NCBI GenBank assembly: GCA_016946835.1
Contig: JACVTC010000034.1
Span: forward strand, 785,001-807,500
DNA: 22,500 bases
Reading direction: 5' to 3'
DNA from: Neocallimastix lanati (nom. inval.)
Lineage: Eukaryota; Neocallimastigomycota; Neocallimastigomycetes; Neocallimastigales; Neocallimastigaceae
Made by a program: the position numbers and the translations under genes. Positions 12,498 through 22,500 of the stretch are shown here, in pieces (the first letter of the stretch is position 1; each line of letters opens with the position of its first letter). The notes beneath the pieces are model-generated. The model was not told where the DNA came from and did not search any database. It saw nothing but the letters and a program-made list of their open reading frames with translations.

Positions 12498-15239
12498 CAA
12501 ATAATTTTTATCTTTTTTTTTATCTTCTTTTTTTTTTTTAACCATTTTCTAATTCCGTTGATAGACATTAAAATATATTATAAATTAAAGTTTATGCTAA
12601 AACAAAATTTAAAATTAAAAAATTTAAAATTATAATAAATAAGATTTCTTGCTATTATTAAAAATAAATTAATTTTTATTTTCATGACATAAAAAATAAA
12701 AAAATTTTAATTTTTTTTCATTTTCATTTATTTTTTAATTTTCATTTATTTTTTAATTTTTTTTTTAATTTTATGAGGATAATAGTAAAATGGTAAAAAA
12801 AAAAAATTTTAGAAAAAATATATTAAAATACTTTTTTAAAAAAAAAAAAAGAAACCGTTCAATACATTAAAAACATTTGAATAGAATGATACAGATAGCA
12901 ATTAATAAAAGAAAATCAATAAATAAAAATTTAAAAATAAATAAATAAAATTTTAAAAATAAATAAATAAATAAAAAAGAATGAATAAATAAATATTTTA
13001 GATTCATTGGTATTATTTCAAAGTTTTTAAAAAAAAAAAAAAATAAAATAAAATCAAAGTGAATGAATATTTTATTTCGTATCAAATTATATTTTTGATA
13101 TATATAAATATATAAATATATAAATATATATAAATATATATAAATATATATATATTTTTAAAATTAAATGAATCAAGGATAAAAATAGTAATACTAATGA
13201 ATAATAATAATAAAAAGATTATACATAATAATAATAATAATAATAATAATAATTAATGTTTTAATAATCAATACTTTTTTTATATACTAAAAATGGTAGA
13301 AAAAATATACAGAATAAAATAAAAGTGATAAAATAATTAAAAAAAAAAAAAGATATTGTAAAATATTAAAATTGATTTTATTTTTTTTCAACTTTGCAAC
13401 TATTATTATTAACCTCTACAATAGTAAATATTTGTTGAATGAAAAATAACTATTATCACTACAGATGTATTTATATCTATCAATACAGATTTATTAAGCT
13501 TACACACAAATTTAATAGGCTTAGATACAGATTTTGTATTTATTTGTTTAATTTTTTTTTTTTAAAAAAAAGGGAAACTTTAAAAAAAAATTTTTATTAA
13601 ATTTATTAGTAGTTTTTCCCATGACTAATTATTATTATTATTATTATTTAATTATTATCATTTAATTATTAAAAATAAAAAAAAAAAAAATCATTATAAT
13701 CTTGAATAAACATATTTGAATAAACAATAAAAAAAAATAATAATTTTAATATTAAAAATTGAATATTCTAAATAGAAAAAATAAAATAATAAATAATTAA
13801 TAATAAATATCTAAATATTTAAATAATAAATAATAAATAATAAATATCTAAATATTTAAATAATAAATAATAAATAATAAATAATAAATATATAAAAGAA
13901 TTCAAAATATATTAAGAAATAAAATAAAATAAAATAAAATAAAATAAAATATATTGCTACAGTAATAATAATTAGTATAATAAAACAAATTTTTTTTTTT
14001 TTTTTTTTTTTTTGGATAGATAATATCGATATTGTTATTGTTTGTTTTAACCCAAAAATCTTTTATAATTATTATTAGATCATAGAAAGAAAAAAAGGAT
14101 AAAAAGTATCGACAATAATAAAAATCAAAAGATCAAAAGATGCATAAAAATAATTTATTCATTATTAATTTTATCATTTATTATTGAATATATTATGAAT
14201 TTTTTTTTTTATATTTATATGATTAAAGTTTATGTCAATAAAATGATAAATAAATAAATTAATGAATAAATAAATAAATAAAAATTTATTGAATTCTTTT
14301 TTTTTTTTTTTTCAGTTATTTATTTTATATAATAAATAAAATACTATTCAATTGTTTATTTATTATATATTTATTTATTATATATTTATTTATTTATATA
14401 TATTTATTTATTTATTATATATTTAATTATTTATTATATATTTATTTATTTATTTATCTATCTACAATATTTAATAGGAACTTCACATCATTATGTTATA
14501 TGGAATGAATGAATGATCTTTCAAATATTATTTCAAATATTCTTTTTGGTGTATAATTAAACATAAAAAATTTTAAATAATATGTAACTTTAAATTATAT
14601 AAAAATTAAATTAAATTAAATTAAATTAAATTATATAACTTTAAATTATATAAAAATTAATTTTTTTTTTTTTTTTATTTTTTATTTTAAAATTTAAGAG
14701 AATTAATTAATTAATGAATTATTAATATTATTTATTATTATTATTATTTATTATTATTATTATTATTAAAATAATTTTTATTTTCTATTGTTTTATATAT
14801 ATATATATATATATATTCAAAAAAACAATGAAAATTGTTAATCTTTTAATTTTTATTAAAATTATATTAAATTATATTTAATTATTATTTTATTCAGTTT
14901 TACTTTTTTCCTTTTTTTTTTTATTTATTATTCAATTATTATTTCTTTATTTGTTATTTAATATATTAAATAATCATTAAATTATTAGTATTATTATGAT
15001 ATTATTATCTTATTAAATGATTTTTTAATTATTACTTAAAATTTTATTTATTTTTATTATTTTATAATTCTATTATTTTATTATTATTTTTTTAAATTTA
15101 GAACATTTTGATCATTCATATAAAAACACAAATAATTTTCTATTCATTTTTAATTTTTTTTTAACAATATATTTAAAAATATAATTAAAAAAAAAAAAAT
15201 AGAATAAAATAAATAAATTATAATAAATATATAAATTAT

Positions 15240-15282
<43 letters not shown>

Positions 15283-15455
15283 TACTTGTATTAAATAATT
15301 CTACTATTTAATTAATTTAAATAGTTGATATATGTTTATTATAATATTTAATCAATAAAATTATATATATACTTAAAAATATTAATGTTAAGCTTTGCAT
15401 TTTAATCCTTTTTTTCTTATATTGAAAAAAAAAATAATTAAAGCTTTACAAAATA

Positions 15456-15486
<31 letters not shown>

Positions 15487-15490
15487 TTGA
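12498..15490. other. AT-rich intergenic DNA with many short repeats, no gene recognised
   Basis: Contains (AAT)n at 13226-13252, TAAATAATAA words at 13800-13890, ATTTATT and TATATATTTA tracts at 14350-14455, TTAAA repeats near 14605-14635, an AT run at 14795-14815 and (AAT)n at 15240-15282. A slightly richer patch at 13390-13530 holds imperfect direct words (ATACAGATTT twice), and 13572-13620 is bounded by GGGAAA and TTTCCC. None of these supports a gene. Confidence 0.6.
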
Positions 15491-15504
15491 ATAAAAAATA
15501 TCAA

Positions 15505-15505
15505 A

Positions 15506-15551
<46 letters not shown>

Positions 15552-15640
15552 TAATAATAAATATAATAATAAAAAATAATAATAATAAAAAATAATAATA
15601 ATAATAAAAAAAAATAATAATAATAAAAAATAATAACAGA
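15505..15640. repeat. (AAT)n-rich tract directly upstream of the CotH start codon
   Basis: AAT triplets, interrupted by AAATAT and poly-A, run to within a few bases of the proposed ATG at 15643. The tract must lie in the 5' leader or core promoter of the CotH gene; its length could vary between strains. No TATA box can be singled out in such AT-rich DNA. Confidence 0.8.
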
Positions 15641-15642
15641 AA

Positions 15643-15676
15643 ATGCAAAAAAAGATTTTTACCTTTATATCATTAC
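15643..15676 (+). other. First coding exon of the CotH gene (signal peptide)
   Basis: ATG CAA AAA AAG ATT TTT ... ends one base into a codon before a consensus donor GTAAGT (15677-15682). Joining to 15877 (after AAAAAAG) restores the frame and yields a complete signal peptide. A competing acceptor (ATAG, exon from 15895) is also in phase but would remove LVSNAIA and leave too short a hydrophobic core. Confidence 0.75.
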
Positions 15677-16404
15677 GTAAGTTTTTCTATTATATATAAA
15701 TTAAATTATATAAGTGAATTTTTATTTATTTATTTATTTATTTATTTTTTTATTTATTTATTAAAATAAATTATATTCAAGAAAAAATAAGAAATAAAAA
15801 AAATATTAATTATTATTTTATTAATTTAATATAAAACTCTTAATAATTATAAAATAATCCAATATGATTAAAAAAGTTGTCAGTAATGCTATAGCCACCG
15901 ATAATTTTTTTGGTGACATAAAAAGAGCAGAAATATTTGAAAAAACTGATTTTGTGGTTCCAAAAATTACTATTGATTTAAGCGATGTGGATTATAACCA
16001 ATTCTTTTTAAAATATCAATGTGAAAGAGATATGAATATTCGATATCTCACAAAAAATGAGGAATGTTATAAAGCTTCCTGGATGAATTATGATTCTATT
16101 ATGGAAAATGCCTTCAATTCAGAGTTTATTGATAAATCTAAAATAACGGAAAGTAAAGATTTGGAATTAATAAAGAAGTCCAATAAAACTCTTTCAGAAT
16201 TTGAAAGTATTATCTCCAAATATACCAATTTTACAATAGAAGAAATCTTATCTACAGGTTATGGATTATTTAAAATTCCAGATTATGAAGTCGATAAAGC
16301 CGGTTTAACTTTTGATGTGGATGGGTAATTAATAATATATTTAATTATAAAAAAAAAAATTTTTTTTTTCTTAATTAATTATAAAACAAAAAATAACTTT
16401 AAAA

Positions 16405-16442
<38 letters not shown>

Positions 16443-19400
16443 TTAAATGATTTTAATTAAATAATATAATATATAATAATATTATTATGTTAATATAAAT
16501 TATTTTATTTGAAATGATATTTTGGTTCCTTTTTTTTTTTTTCCTTTATAACAATGATCTAATAATGATACAGTGATGTTACGAAAGTTTCAAGTATTAA
16601 ATTTACTGTTGGAGGTAAATATACCAAAAGTTTTGAAAAATTAGGTTATAATATTAAAATTAAGAAAGGAAATTTATTTGAGAGAAAACAACTACGTTTA
16701 CGTTCAGAAGCAGTAGATCCATCCTTCCTCAGAGAAAAATTAGCTTATGATATTTGTAATGTGGTTGAATTACCTTCTCTTTCTTCAAACTTTGCTAGAG
16801 TTTATTTCAATAAAAAATATATGGGTTTATTCGCTATGAGAGATGCTTTTAAGTCTCAATGGATTGAATACTATTTCGGGGAAAAGTCTACCAAGCATTT
16901 ATATACCTGTGATTCGAATTATGGGAACAATAAATTCTTCAATTGTGTTAATGATGATGAGGATATTAAGGAGACGGATACCGAATTCAAAAAATTCCAA
17001 GATCGTTTAGCCACAATTAAAACAAGAGAAGAATTAGAGGAATTCTTCGATGTTAAGGTCTTTATGAAATGGCAAGCCTTAAAATATTTGTTTGGTTCAT
17101 GGGATCATGTCACTAATGCTCATAATCAATGCCTTTATATGTTCCATGATACCACCTACGGTAAAGATATGTGGATTCCTTTACTTTATGATTTTGATAG
17201 TGAATTTGGCGCTTACAAGGATTCTAATACTCAAAGAACCTTCAATCAAGAGATTTATGACAGTACCAATCCTCTCTTCACCATTCTCAGCCTAAATGAT
17301 GATAATAAGGAACTCATTGGTTATATGGATGAAATTATGAGAAAGGCGTTCAATCCAAAGAAATTAATTCCACGCATTGATGAGTTAAAAGAATTCATTG
17401 GTCCCTATGTGAAAGAGGATCGTACGCCAGATGAGGATGGAAACCTTCCCGGAAGAGTAAAGCGAATCAATATTAAAATAGAGGATTACTTTACCTACGA
17501 AGATTTCTTAAATAACTCGGAATTCACGGACATCAAACTCAGAAAATACTCCAGTACTATGACCTATAATGAAGATCGTATTATTGGTTTAAAGCGTTGG
17601 ATGATCGAAAGATTCAAGTTTGTTTGTGAAAATTATAAGTTGGATTGCTCCTATGCGAAGGAGTACTTGAAGGAGCCAACTTACACGGTGGAAACTCAAG
17701 TCCTTGAAGAAAAAAATGGCGGATGTCGTAATACCGGTTATCACTGTTGTCTTTACACCACTGAGGTGGAAACCACAGATGCCGTGGGTCAGTGGGGTAT
17801 TGAAGCCGGAGAATGGTGTCTCTTTGAACATGAAGTTGACGATCCTAACTGTTGGTCGCTTAACCTTGGCTACAAATGCTGTACTCTCAGAACTACAGAG
17901 CCGAACTATTATTCTAAATCAGCAGGTAAATGGTACGGTATTGAAAATAATGAATGGTGTGGTATCACCGATCTTCAGCTCTGTCCAAGTGGTGGGGAAT
18001 ACAAGTGTTGTAAGGAATGTAATGTCATCTTTACCGACTCTGAAGATTGGGGTATAGAAGATGGTGACTGGTGTTCTATTCCATACACTTGTGAAAATAA
18101 AGAAGAAGAAAATGAAAATATTACTACTACTACTATCTCTACTACCACTACCACTACCACTACCACTACTACTACTACTACTACTACACCAACTCCAGAA
18201 AGTACTTCTATTACCACTACTACTACTACTACTACTACTACACCAACTCCAGAAAGTACTTCTATTACCATTACTACTACTACTACTACGCCAACTCCAG
18301 AAAGTACTACCTTAACTAATACTACTACTACTACTACTACTACACCAACTCCAGAAAGTACTACCTTAACTAATACTACTACTACTACTACATCAACTCC
18401 AGAAAGTACTTCTATTACCACCACTACTACTACTACTACACCAGCTCTAGAAAGTACTAATTCTACTACTACAACTTCCACTATCACAATTGCAACTACA
18501 ACTCAAAATGCATCTGAACCAACAGAAGTTAAATGTGGTAAGGCTTTTGAAATGTGTGGTGGTACTTTGTTCCCAAATGCTCCTAAGTGTTGTGAACCAG
18601 GTAATACTTGTGTGAAGAGGTATGATATTTATCATCAATGTATTCCAGATTATCTTGTTGAGTCGATAACAACTTCCATTGAGAATGAACATACTTCTAC
18701 TACTACCATTACTACTACTACTACCACAACTTCTTCTACCCAAAAGAAGACTACTACTAGTACCACTTCAGTAAAGCCAAAAACTACCAGTACTACTTTA
18801 GTAGAGCCAGAAACTACTACTACTACTACAACTACAACTACTAATACTACTTCAGTAGAACCAGAAAGTTCGATTACTACAACTACAACTACTAGTACTA
18901 CTTCAGTAAACCCAACAACTACTAGTACTATTTTAGTAGAACCAGAAACTACTACTACTACTTCAGTAGAGCCGAAAACTACTACTACTACTACTACTAC
19001 CACAACTACAACTACTAGTACTATTTCAGTAAAACCAACAACTACAACTACAACTACAACTACTAGTACTACTTTAGTAGAGCCAGAAACCATAACAACT
19101 ACAACTACAACTACTAGTACTACTTCAGTAAAACCAGAAACTACAACTACTACAACTACTACTACTACAACTACTACTACTACTAGTACTATTTCAGTAA
19201 AACCAACAACTACTAATACTACTTTAGTAGAGCCAGAAACCATAACAACTACAACTACAACTACTAGTACTACTTCAGTAGAACCAGAAACTATGACTAC
19301 TACAATTACTACTACTAGTATTATTTCAGTAAAGCCAGAAACTACTATTACCACTACTACAACTACTAGTACTACTTCAGTAAAACCAACAACTGCAAGT

Positions 19401-20063
19401 ACTACTTTGGTAAAGCCAAAAACTACTACTACAACTACTACAACTACTAGTACTACTTCAGTAAAGCCAGAAATTACTATTACTACTACTACTACTACTA
19501 TCACTATCACTAAAAAGAAGACCACTACTAAATCTTCTACTCCAACCAGTGAAACGTGTGCCGGACCATATGAAAAATGTGGTGGTTATGAATTCCCAAA
19601 TGCACCAAGTTGTTGTGTCAAGAATTTCTATTGTGATAAGACGCACGCTAATTATTATCAATGTCTTCCATTACCTCCAAAACCATTGGATCCAAATTGT
19701 GCTTTAGCTTATGGTATTTGTGGTGGTTATGACTTCCCAGATGCCCCAACTTGTTGTGAAGATGGTTATTACTGCTCAAAGAAATATCCAAACTTCCACC
19801 AATGTCTTCCAGGAGACGGTTCCGATGAAATACTTCCTACTACCACTTATGTTCCATTAACGGATGAATGTGCTGGTCCATATGAAAAATGTGGTGGTTA
19901 TGAATTCCCAAATGCTCCAAGATGTTGTCAAGCCGGTTACTACTGTGATAAAACTTATCATAACTATCATCAATGTCTTCCGGATGCTGGAAAGAAATCA
20001 AAAACTTCAGAAATAATTACCGCTGCTCCTGCCGCCACTATATCTCTTAACCATAAAGAATAA
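15643..20063 (+). CDS. Secreted CotH-family protein with three fungal dockerins and four CBM1 modules
   Basis: Probable cellulosome-associated protein. Exons 15643-15676, 15877-16324 and 16574-20063 give 1323 residues ending at TAA 20061-20063. Residues 1-18 (MQKKIFTFISLLVSNAIA) form a signal peptide with an AIA cleavage site. About 30-530 is a CotH domain (spore-coat kinase-like family): RLRSEAVDP at 202, FLREKLAYDI at 212, SWDH at 336, and WIPLLYDFDSEFG at 361 with acidic D367/D369. CotH family members in bacteria are atypical protein kinases; in anaerobic fungi the role is unsettled. Three CBM10-like dockerins follow (542-663), then a Thr-rich linker, one CBM1 (815-852), a longer Thr-rich linker and three CBM1 modules (1156-1297). 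Dockerins imply docking to scaffoldin; CBM1s imply binding to cellulose or related polymer. The frame opening at 15864 (no signal peptide) and the GTG at 16761 are internal, not true starts. Exons 2-3 are very secure; exon 1 is inferred. Confidence 0.92.
15677..15876 (+). other. Intron 1 of the CotH gene
   Basis: 200 bp, GTAAGT ... AAAAAG, phase 1, AT-rich with a run of TTTA words. It separates the signal-peptide exon from the CotH domain. Confidence 0.7.
16325..16573 (+). other. Intron 2 of the CotH gene
   Basis: 249 bp, GTAATT ... ATACAG with a CTAAT branch-like word just upstream of the acceptor. Removing it joins GG to T (Gly161) and continues into DVTKVSSIKFTVGGKYTKSF, a continuous CotH domain. 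Without splicing the frame stops at 16326. Confidence 0.93.
17715..17825 (+). other. Fungal dockerin 1 (CBM10-like)
   Basis: Residues about 542-578, with C545, the CC pair 552-553, W568 (QWGIEAGEWC) and C576. Cys-Cys followed by WG(I/V)E..EWC is the anaerobic-fungal dockerin pattern. It is the least typical of the three at its N-terminal edge (NGGCRNTGYHCC). Confidence 0.88.
17847..17966 (+). other. Fungal dockerin 2 (CBM10-like)
   Basis: Residues about 586-625: C587 (NCWSLNLGYKCC), CC at 596-597, W614 and C623 (WYGIENNEWC). Only about eight residues separate it from dockerin 1, as usual for tandem fungal dockerins. Confidence 0.93.
17979..18080 (+). other. Fungal dockerin 3 (CBM10-like)
   Basis: Residues about 630-663: C631 (LCPSGGEYKCC), CC at 639-640, an extra C643, W653 and C661 (DWGIEDGDWC). 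It is shorter than dockerin 2 by a few residues in the loop before the WGIE motif. Confidence 0.9.
18123..18509 (+). repeat. Thr-rich linker 1 with PTPEST repeats
   Basis: Residues about 678-806. Poly-Thr runs (ACT/ACC codons) alternate with six units of (P/S)(T/A)(P/L)EST(S/T/N). A typical flexible, probably O-glycosylated spacer between dockerins and the first CBM1. The DNA is a coding minisatellite and may vary in length. Confidence 0.92.
18534..18647 (+). other. CBM1 module 1
   Basis: Residues 815-852, 38 long, six cysteines in the pattern C-x6-CGG-x8-CC-x5-C-x9-C. This matches the six-cysteine form of the fungal cellulose-binding module family 1 (CGG start, CC middle, YxxQC end). Aromatic F819, F826 and Y838/Y841 lie where CBM1 modules carry binding-face aromatics (approximate alignment). 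Confidence 0.8.
18696..19556 (+). repeat. Thr-rich linker 2 with 16 (S/L)V(K/E/N)P repeats
   Basis: Residues about 869-1155, roughly 287 long. Sixteen short (S/L)V(K/E/N)P motifs are separated by runs of Thr. An in-frame duplication with 150-bp spacing is visible (19071-19142 against 19221-19292). The opposite strand is open for 291 codons and reads as Val-rich, which is only the shadow of Thr codons. Confidence 0.93.
19557..19670 (+). other. CBM1 module 2
   Basis: Residues 1156-1193 (starts CAGPYEKCGGYEFPNAP, ends NYYQCLP). Six cysteines. Nearly identical to module 4 in protein and DNA. Confidence 0.82.
19698..19811 (+). other. CBM1 module 3
   Basis: Residues 1203-1240 (starts CALAYGICGGYDFPDAP, ends NFHQCLP), nine residues after module 2. 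Six cysteines in the same spacing. Confidence 0.82.
19869..19982 (+). other. CBM1 module 4
   Basis: Residues 1260-1297 (starts CAGPYEKCGGYEFPNAP, ends NYHQCLP), followed by a 26-residue tail rich in Lys, Thr and Ala. High identity with module 2 but not with module 3 indicates duplication or gene conversion between modules 2 and 4. Confidence 0.82.
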
Positions 20064-20114
20064 AAAAAAAAAATAAATTAATAAAAAAAAAATAAAATAA
20101 TAATACAAAGCACA

Positions 20115-20160
<46 letters not shown>

Positions 20161-20420
20161 TATATATAAAATATAAATAATAAATATAAAATTATTAATA
20201 AGAATAAAATCTATAAATTATTATTATTATTATTATTATTATCATTACAATCACTATCCTTAGTTGTAAAATCAACAACAGCTATTTGATTAACCAAATT
20301 ATTGTGAAAAACGGGTTATGAGTGTAACAGTTAACTGAAATTTTTGTCATTCTATTAGTTAAACATTTATTCCTCTCCCTCCCTCCCTTCATTTTAAGTT
20401 AGCAATTAAAATAAACTAAT

Positions 20421-20690
20421 ATATATATATATATATATATATAATAATATATCATAAATGCTATTAAAAAAAAAAAATTATAATAACAATTATAACAATA
20501 ATTTTAATAATATTATATATATATATATATATATAATAATATATCATAAATGATATTAAAAAAAAAAAAAAATTATATATATATATATAATAATTATATC
20601 AATAATTTTAATAAGATAAATGATAAAAAAAATTATAATAACAATTATAACAATAATTTTAATAATATAAGATAAATGATAAAAAAAAAA
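20421..20690. repeat. Imperfect tandem repeat, ~92-bp step
   Basis: ATAATAATATATCATAAATG occurs at 20441 and 20533, each preceded by an AT run and followed by poly-A. AACAATTATAACAATAATTT then recurs twice (about 20483 and 20640), so a composite unit was copied and partly scrambled. Confidence 0.75.
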
Positions 20691-21171
20691 TAGTAAAATT
20701 TAATTGCCATACAATAATATATTAATAATAAATATTTACATATATATAGAATAAAAATTATAAAAATATTATATAAATTTTATAAAAAAAAAAAAAAAAA
20801 AACATATAATTATATTTATATCCCTCTTTTATTTAAGAAAATTTTATAAAACTATTATCTATAAATTATTGTTCTTTTTCACTTCTTTTTTATTTATTAA
20901 TAATATTTTTAATAAGTAGAAATATATATAATATAATTATAAGAAGAAGAACATAAGAAATAATTTTTTTATTGTAAAAAAAAAAAATAAAATAAAATAA
21001 AAAATGATAATAATAATAATAAAATAAATATAAAATATATATATAAAATATAAATAATATAAAAAGCATTAACCCCCAATAATCTTATTATTATTTATAT
21101 AATAATAGCAATAATTATACTAATATTAATAATATTTTAGATGTTAATATTAAAAAATAAAATATAAAATA

Positions 21172-21203
<32 letters not shown>

Positions 21204-21689
21204 CATTAACACCTAAAATCTTATTTTATATAATAAATAAATAAAATAATATTAATATTAATAATATTTTAAAAATTTAACATATTTAAAAATACTAAAA
21301 AAAAAAAAAAAAAAAAGATATCATTTATTTTAACATACAAATAAAGAAATAAAACAATTAAAGAAATAAAAAAATAAAATAAAGAAAAAAAAATTTAAAA
21401 CTAAATATTTTATTTGATATTTCATTATAATATTTAATTTTTATAATTTAATTATTTTATAATTTTTCAATTTCCATTTTCTTATTTTATAAAATAATAA
21501 CTCATAATAAAAATGAAAGTTTCTATACTATTTTAATCTTAAAAGTTCTTATCAATTAATTTAATTATTTTAAGACAAAAAATAATAAATAAAAAAATAA
21601 AAAAAAATAAAATACAGCAAACAAAAACAAAAACAGAAAACATATCTTAATAATAAATAATAAATAATATTATTTATTATTTAGATATT

Positions 21690-21860
21690 TATTATTTATT
21701 ATTTATTATTCAATTATTTATTATTTATTATTTATTATTGATTATTGATTATTGATTATTGATTATTGATTATTGATTATTGATTATTGATTATTGATTA
21801 TTTATTTATTCAATTATTTATTATTTATTTATTCAATTATTTATTATTTATTTATTGAAT
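21690..21860. repeat. TTATTTA and TTGATTA heptamer arrays
   Basis: TTATTTA-type heptamers (21690-21735) change by one base into about eight or nine TTGATTA heptamers (about 21737-21800), then return to TTATTTA words. An (AAAT)n tract follows at 21858-21886. Confidence 0.88.
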
Positions 21861-22176
21861 AAATAAATAAATAAATAAATAAATAATGATTGTAGTTCAA
21901 TTAATTAGTATTAGTATTAGTTATTTAATATTAAATCGTTTATTAGTTTTTATTTATTTTTTTTTAATTTATATTTTATTTTTTATTTTTTATTTTTTAT
22001 TATAATTAGTTTACCAATTAATTAAAAAAAAAAAAAAATTAAAACAATATTTTTAAATGTAGAAATGAAAATGGTAAGGCCAATCATATTAAATGAAAAA
22101 TTTTATTATTATAAATTATTATAAACATTAAAATTTACAAAATAAATTTTTAATAGCAAATCTTATTCACTTCAAA

Positions 22177-22500
22177 ATGAATAACCGCATTAGACCAGAA
22201 GATAACCTAAATGTGGTATATTTTATTTCTAAACAAGTTCTCTTATCTACCAATGAAATAAGAGAGGAAACATTGAAATATGGTGTCGAATCGCCTTTTT
22301 CAATAAAAATATCGTGCTTCAATTGTTTTTCCAAAAGAGAAACAAAAAATGATTATAAGGAAAAAATGCTTCGAAAGTTAAATAGTGAAGAAATTCTAAA
22401 TTTAATAAAAACTTTGGATAAATATATGAAAAATGAAAATAATGACGACATTAGTAATCTCCTTCAAAATGAATTTGTTATTAGAATTCCATATAATGAA
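22177..22500 (+). CDS. Unrecognised protein, 5' part only (cut by window edge)
   Basis: ATG at 22177 (context TTCAAAATGA) opens 108 codons with no stop up to the last base, in sequence with clearly mixed codon use and a rise in G and C over the flanking DNA. The product starts MNNRIRPEDNLNVVYFISKQ, holds a CFNCF pair of cysteines (about residues 51-55) and then a charged, probably helical stretch (KEKMLRKLNSEEILNLIKTL). No signal peptide or membrane segment is seen, so it is probably intracellular. A CxxC pair could be half of a metal site, but nothing more can be said without the rest. Confidence 0.72.
   Translation, partial: MNNRIRPEDNLNVVYFISKQVLLSTNEIREETLKYGVESPFSIKISCFNCFSKRETKNDYKEKMLRKLNSEEILNLIKTLDKYMKNENNDDISNLLQNEFVIRIPYNE

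Larger units (their letters stand above)
20064..22176. other. AT-rich intergenic DNA downstream of the CotH gene
   Basis: The CotH 3' region begins with A runs and AATAAA-like words, so a poly(A) signal is likely but cannot be singled out. Further on are (AAT)n at 20118-20158, a duplicated ~92-bp block, AT runs, and heptamer repeats at 21690-21860. No open frame or RNA gene is recognised. The 200 bp before 22177 should hold the promoter of the next gene. Confidence 0.6.

Noticed and set aside
13572-13620. Inverted repeat bounded by GGGAAA and TTTCCC
   Set aside because: Only the outer six to seven bases pair cleanly; the rest is A/T runs that pair by composition.
15864-15866. ATG 15864 as the CotH start
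   Set aside because: It lacks a signal peptide although the next residues look like the end of one; the ATG falls inside the predicted intron 1.
16761-16763. GTG as start of the long CotH frame
   Set aside because: It lies in the middle of the CotH domain; splicing from 16324 to 16574 continues the conserved domain through it.
17589-18057. Short frames on both strands across the dockerins
   Set aside because: They overlap the CotH coding sequence in other frames and show no independent motif.
18650-19525. 291-codon open frame on the minus strand, Val-rich
   Set aside because: It is the antisense of Thr codons (ACT/ACA to AGT/TGT/GTA-type triplets) of linker 2; low complexity and no initiation context. 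The same applies to the Val-rich frame at 17975-18487.

Overview
The window looks like a nuclear contig of an anaerobic gut fungus (Neocallimastigomycota). Three things support this: extreme AT richness with long homopolymer, triplet and heptamer tracts between genes; short GT..AG introns; and a secreted CotH-family protein carrying three fungal dockerins (CBM10-like) and Thr-rich linkers, the hallmark of the anaerobic-fungal cellulosome. The organism call is an inference from these features.

Layout. (1) 1-2816, minus strand: a spliced gene for an Asn/Ser-rich protein with an N-terminal coiled coil. I rebuild it from four exons; it runs off the left edge, and its last visible intron holds a ~275-bp (ATT)n tract. 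(2) 2817-15642: about 12.8 kb with no intact gene. It holds AT-rich simple sequence, a GC-richer island with two diverged direct copies of a ~130-bp sequence and decayed coding-like fragments (4.8-6.4 kb), a 1683-bp transposon-like element with terminal inverted repeats and a perfect 9-bp target-site duplication (7005-8687), a second degenerate element (about 8915-9714), and a 1.1-kb array that passes from a TAAAA pentanucleotide tract into a 51/56-bp minisatellite (10433-11520). (3) 15643-20063, plus strand: the CotH-dockerin-CBM1 protein, three exons, 1323 residues as I splice it. (4) 20064-22176: AT-rich intergenic DNA with short tandem repeats. (5) 22177 to the right edge, plus strand: the 5' part of an unrecognised gene.

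The CotH gene is the functional centre. Reconstruction of a 34-bp first coding exon gives it a signal peptide (MQKKIFTFISLLVSNAIA), fitting a protein exported to the extracellular enzyme complex. The dockerins should attach it to scaffoldin, and the four six-cysteine CBM1 modules at the end of long Thr-rich linkers should bind cellulose or chitin-like polysaccharide. The linkers and one CBM1 pair show recent in-frame duplication. The flanking genes show no sign of a shared pathway.

The most novel observation is the 9-bp-TSD element family with GCATTTCGCCA-type subterminal repeats and no visible transposase gene. No tRNA, rRNA or CRISPR array was recognised.
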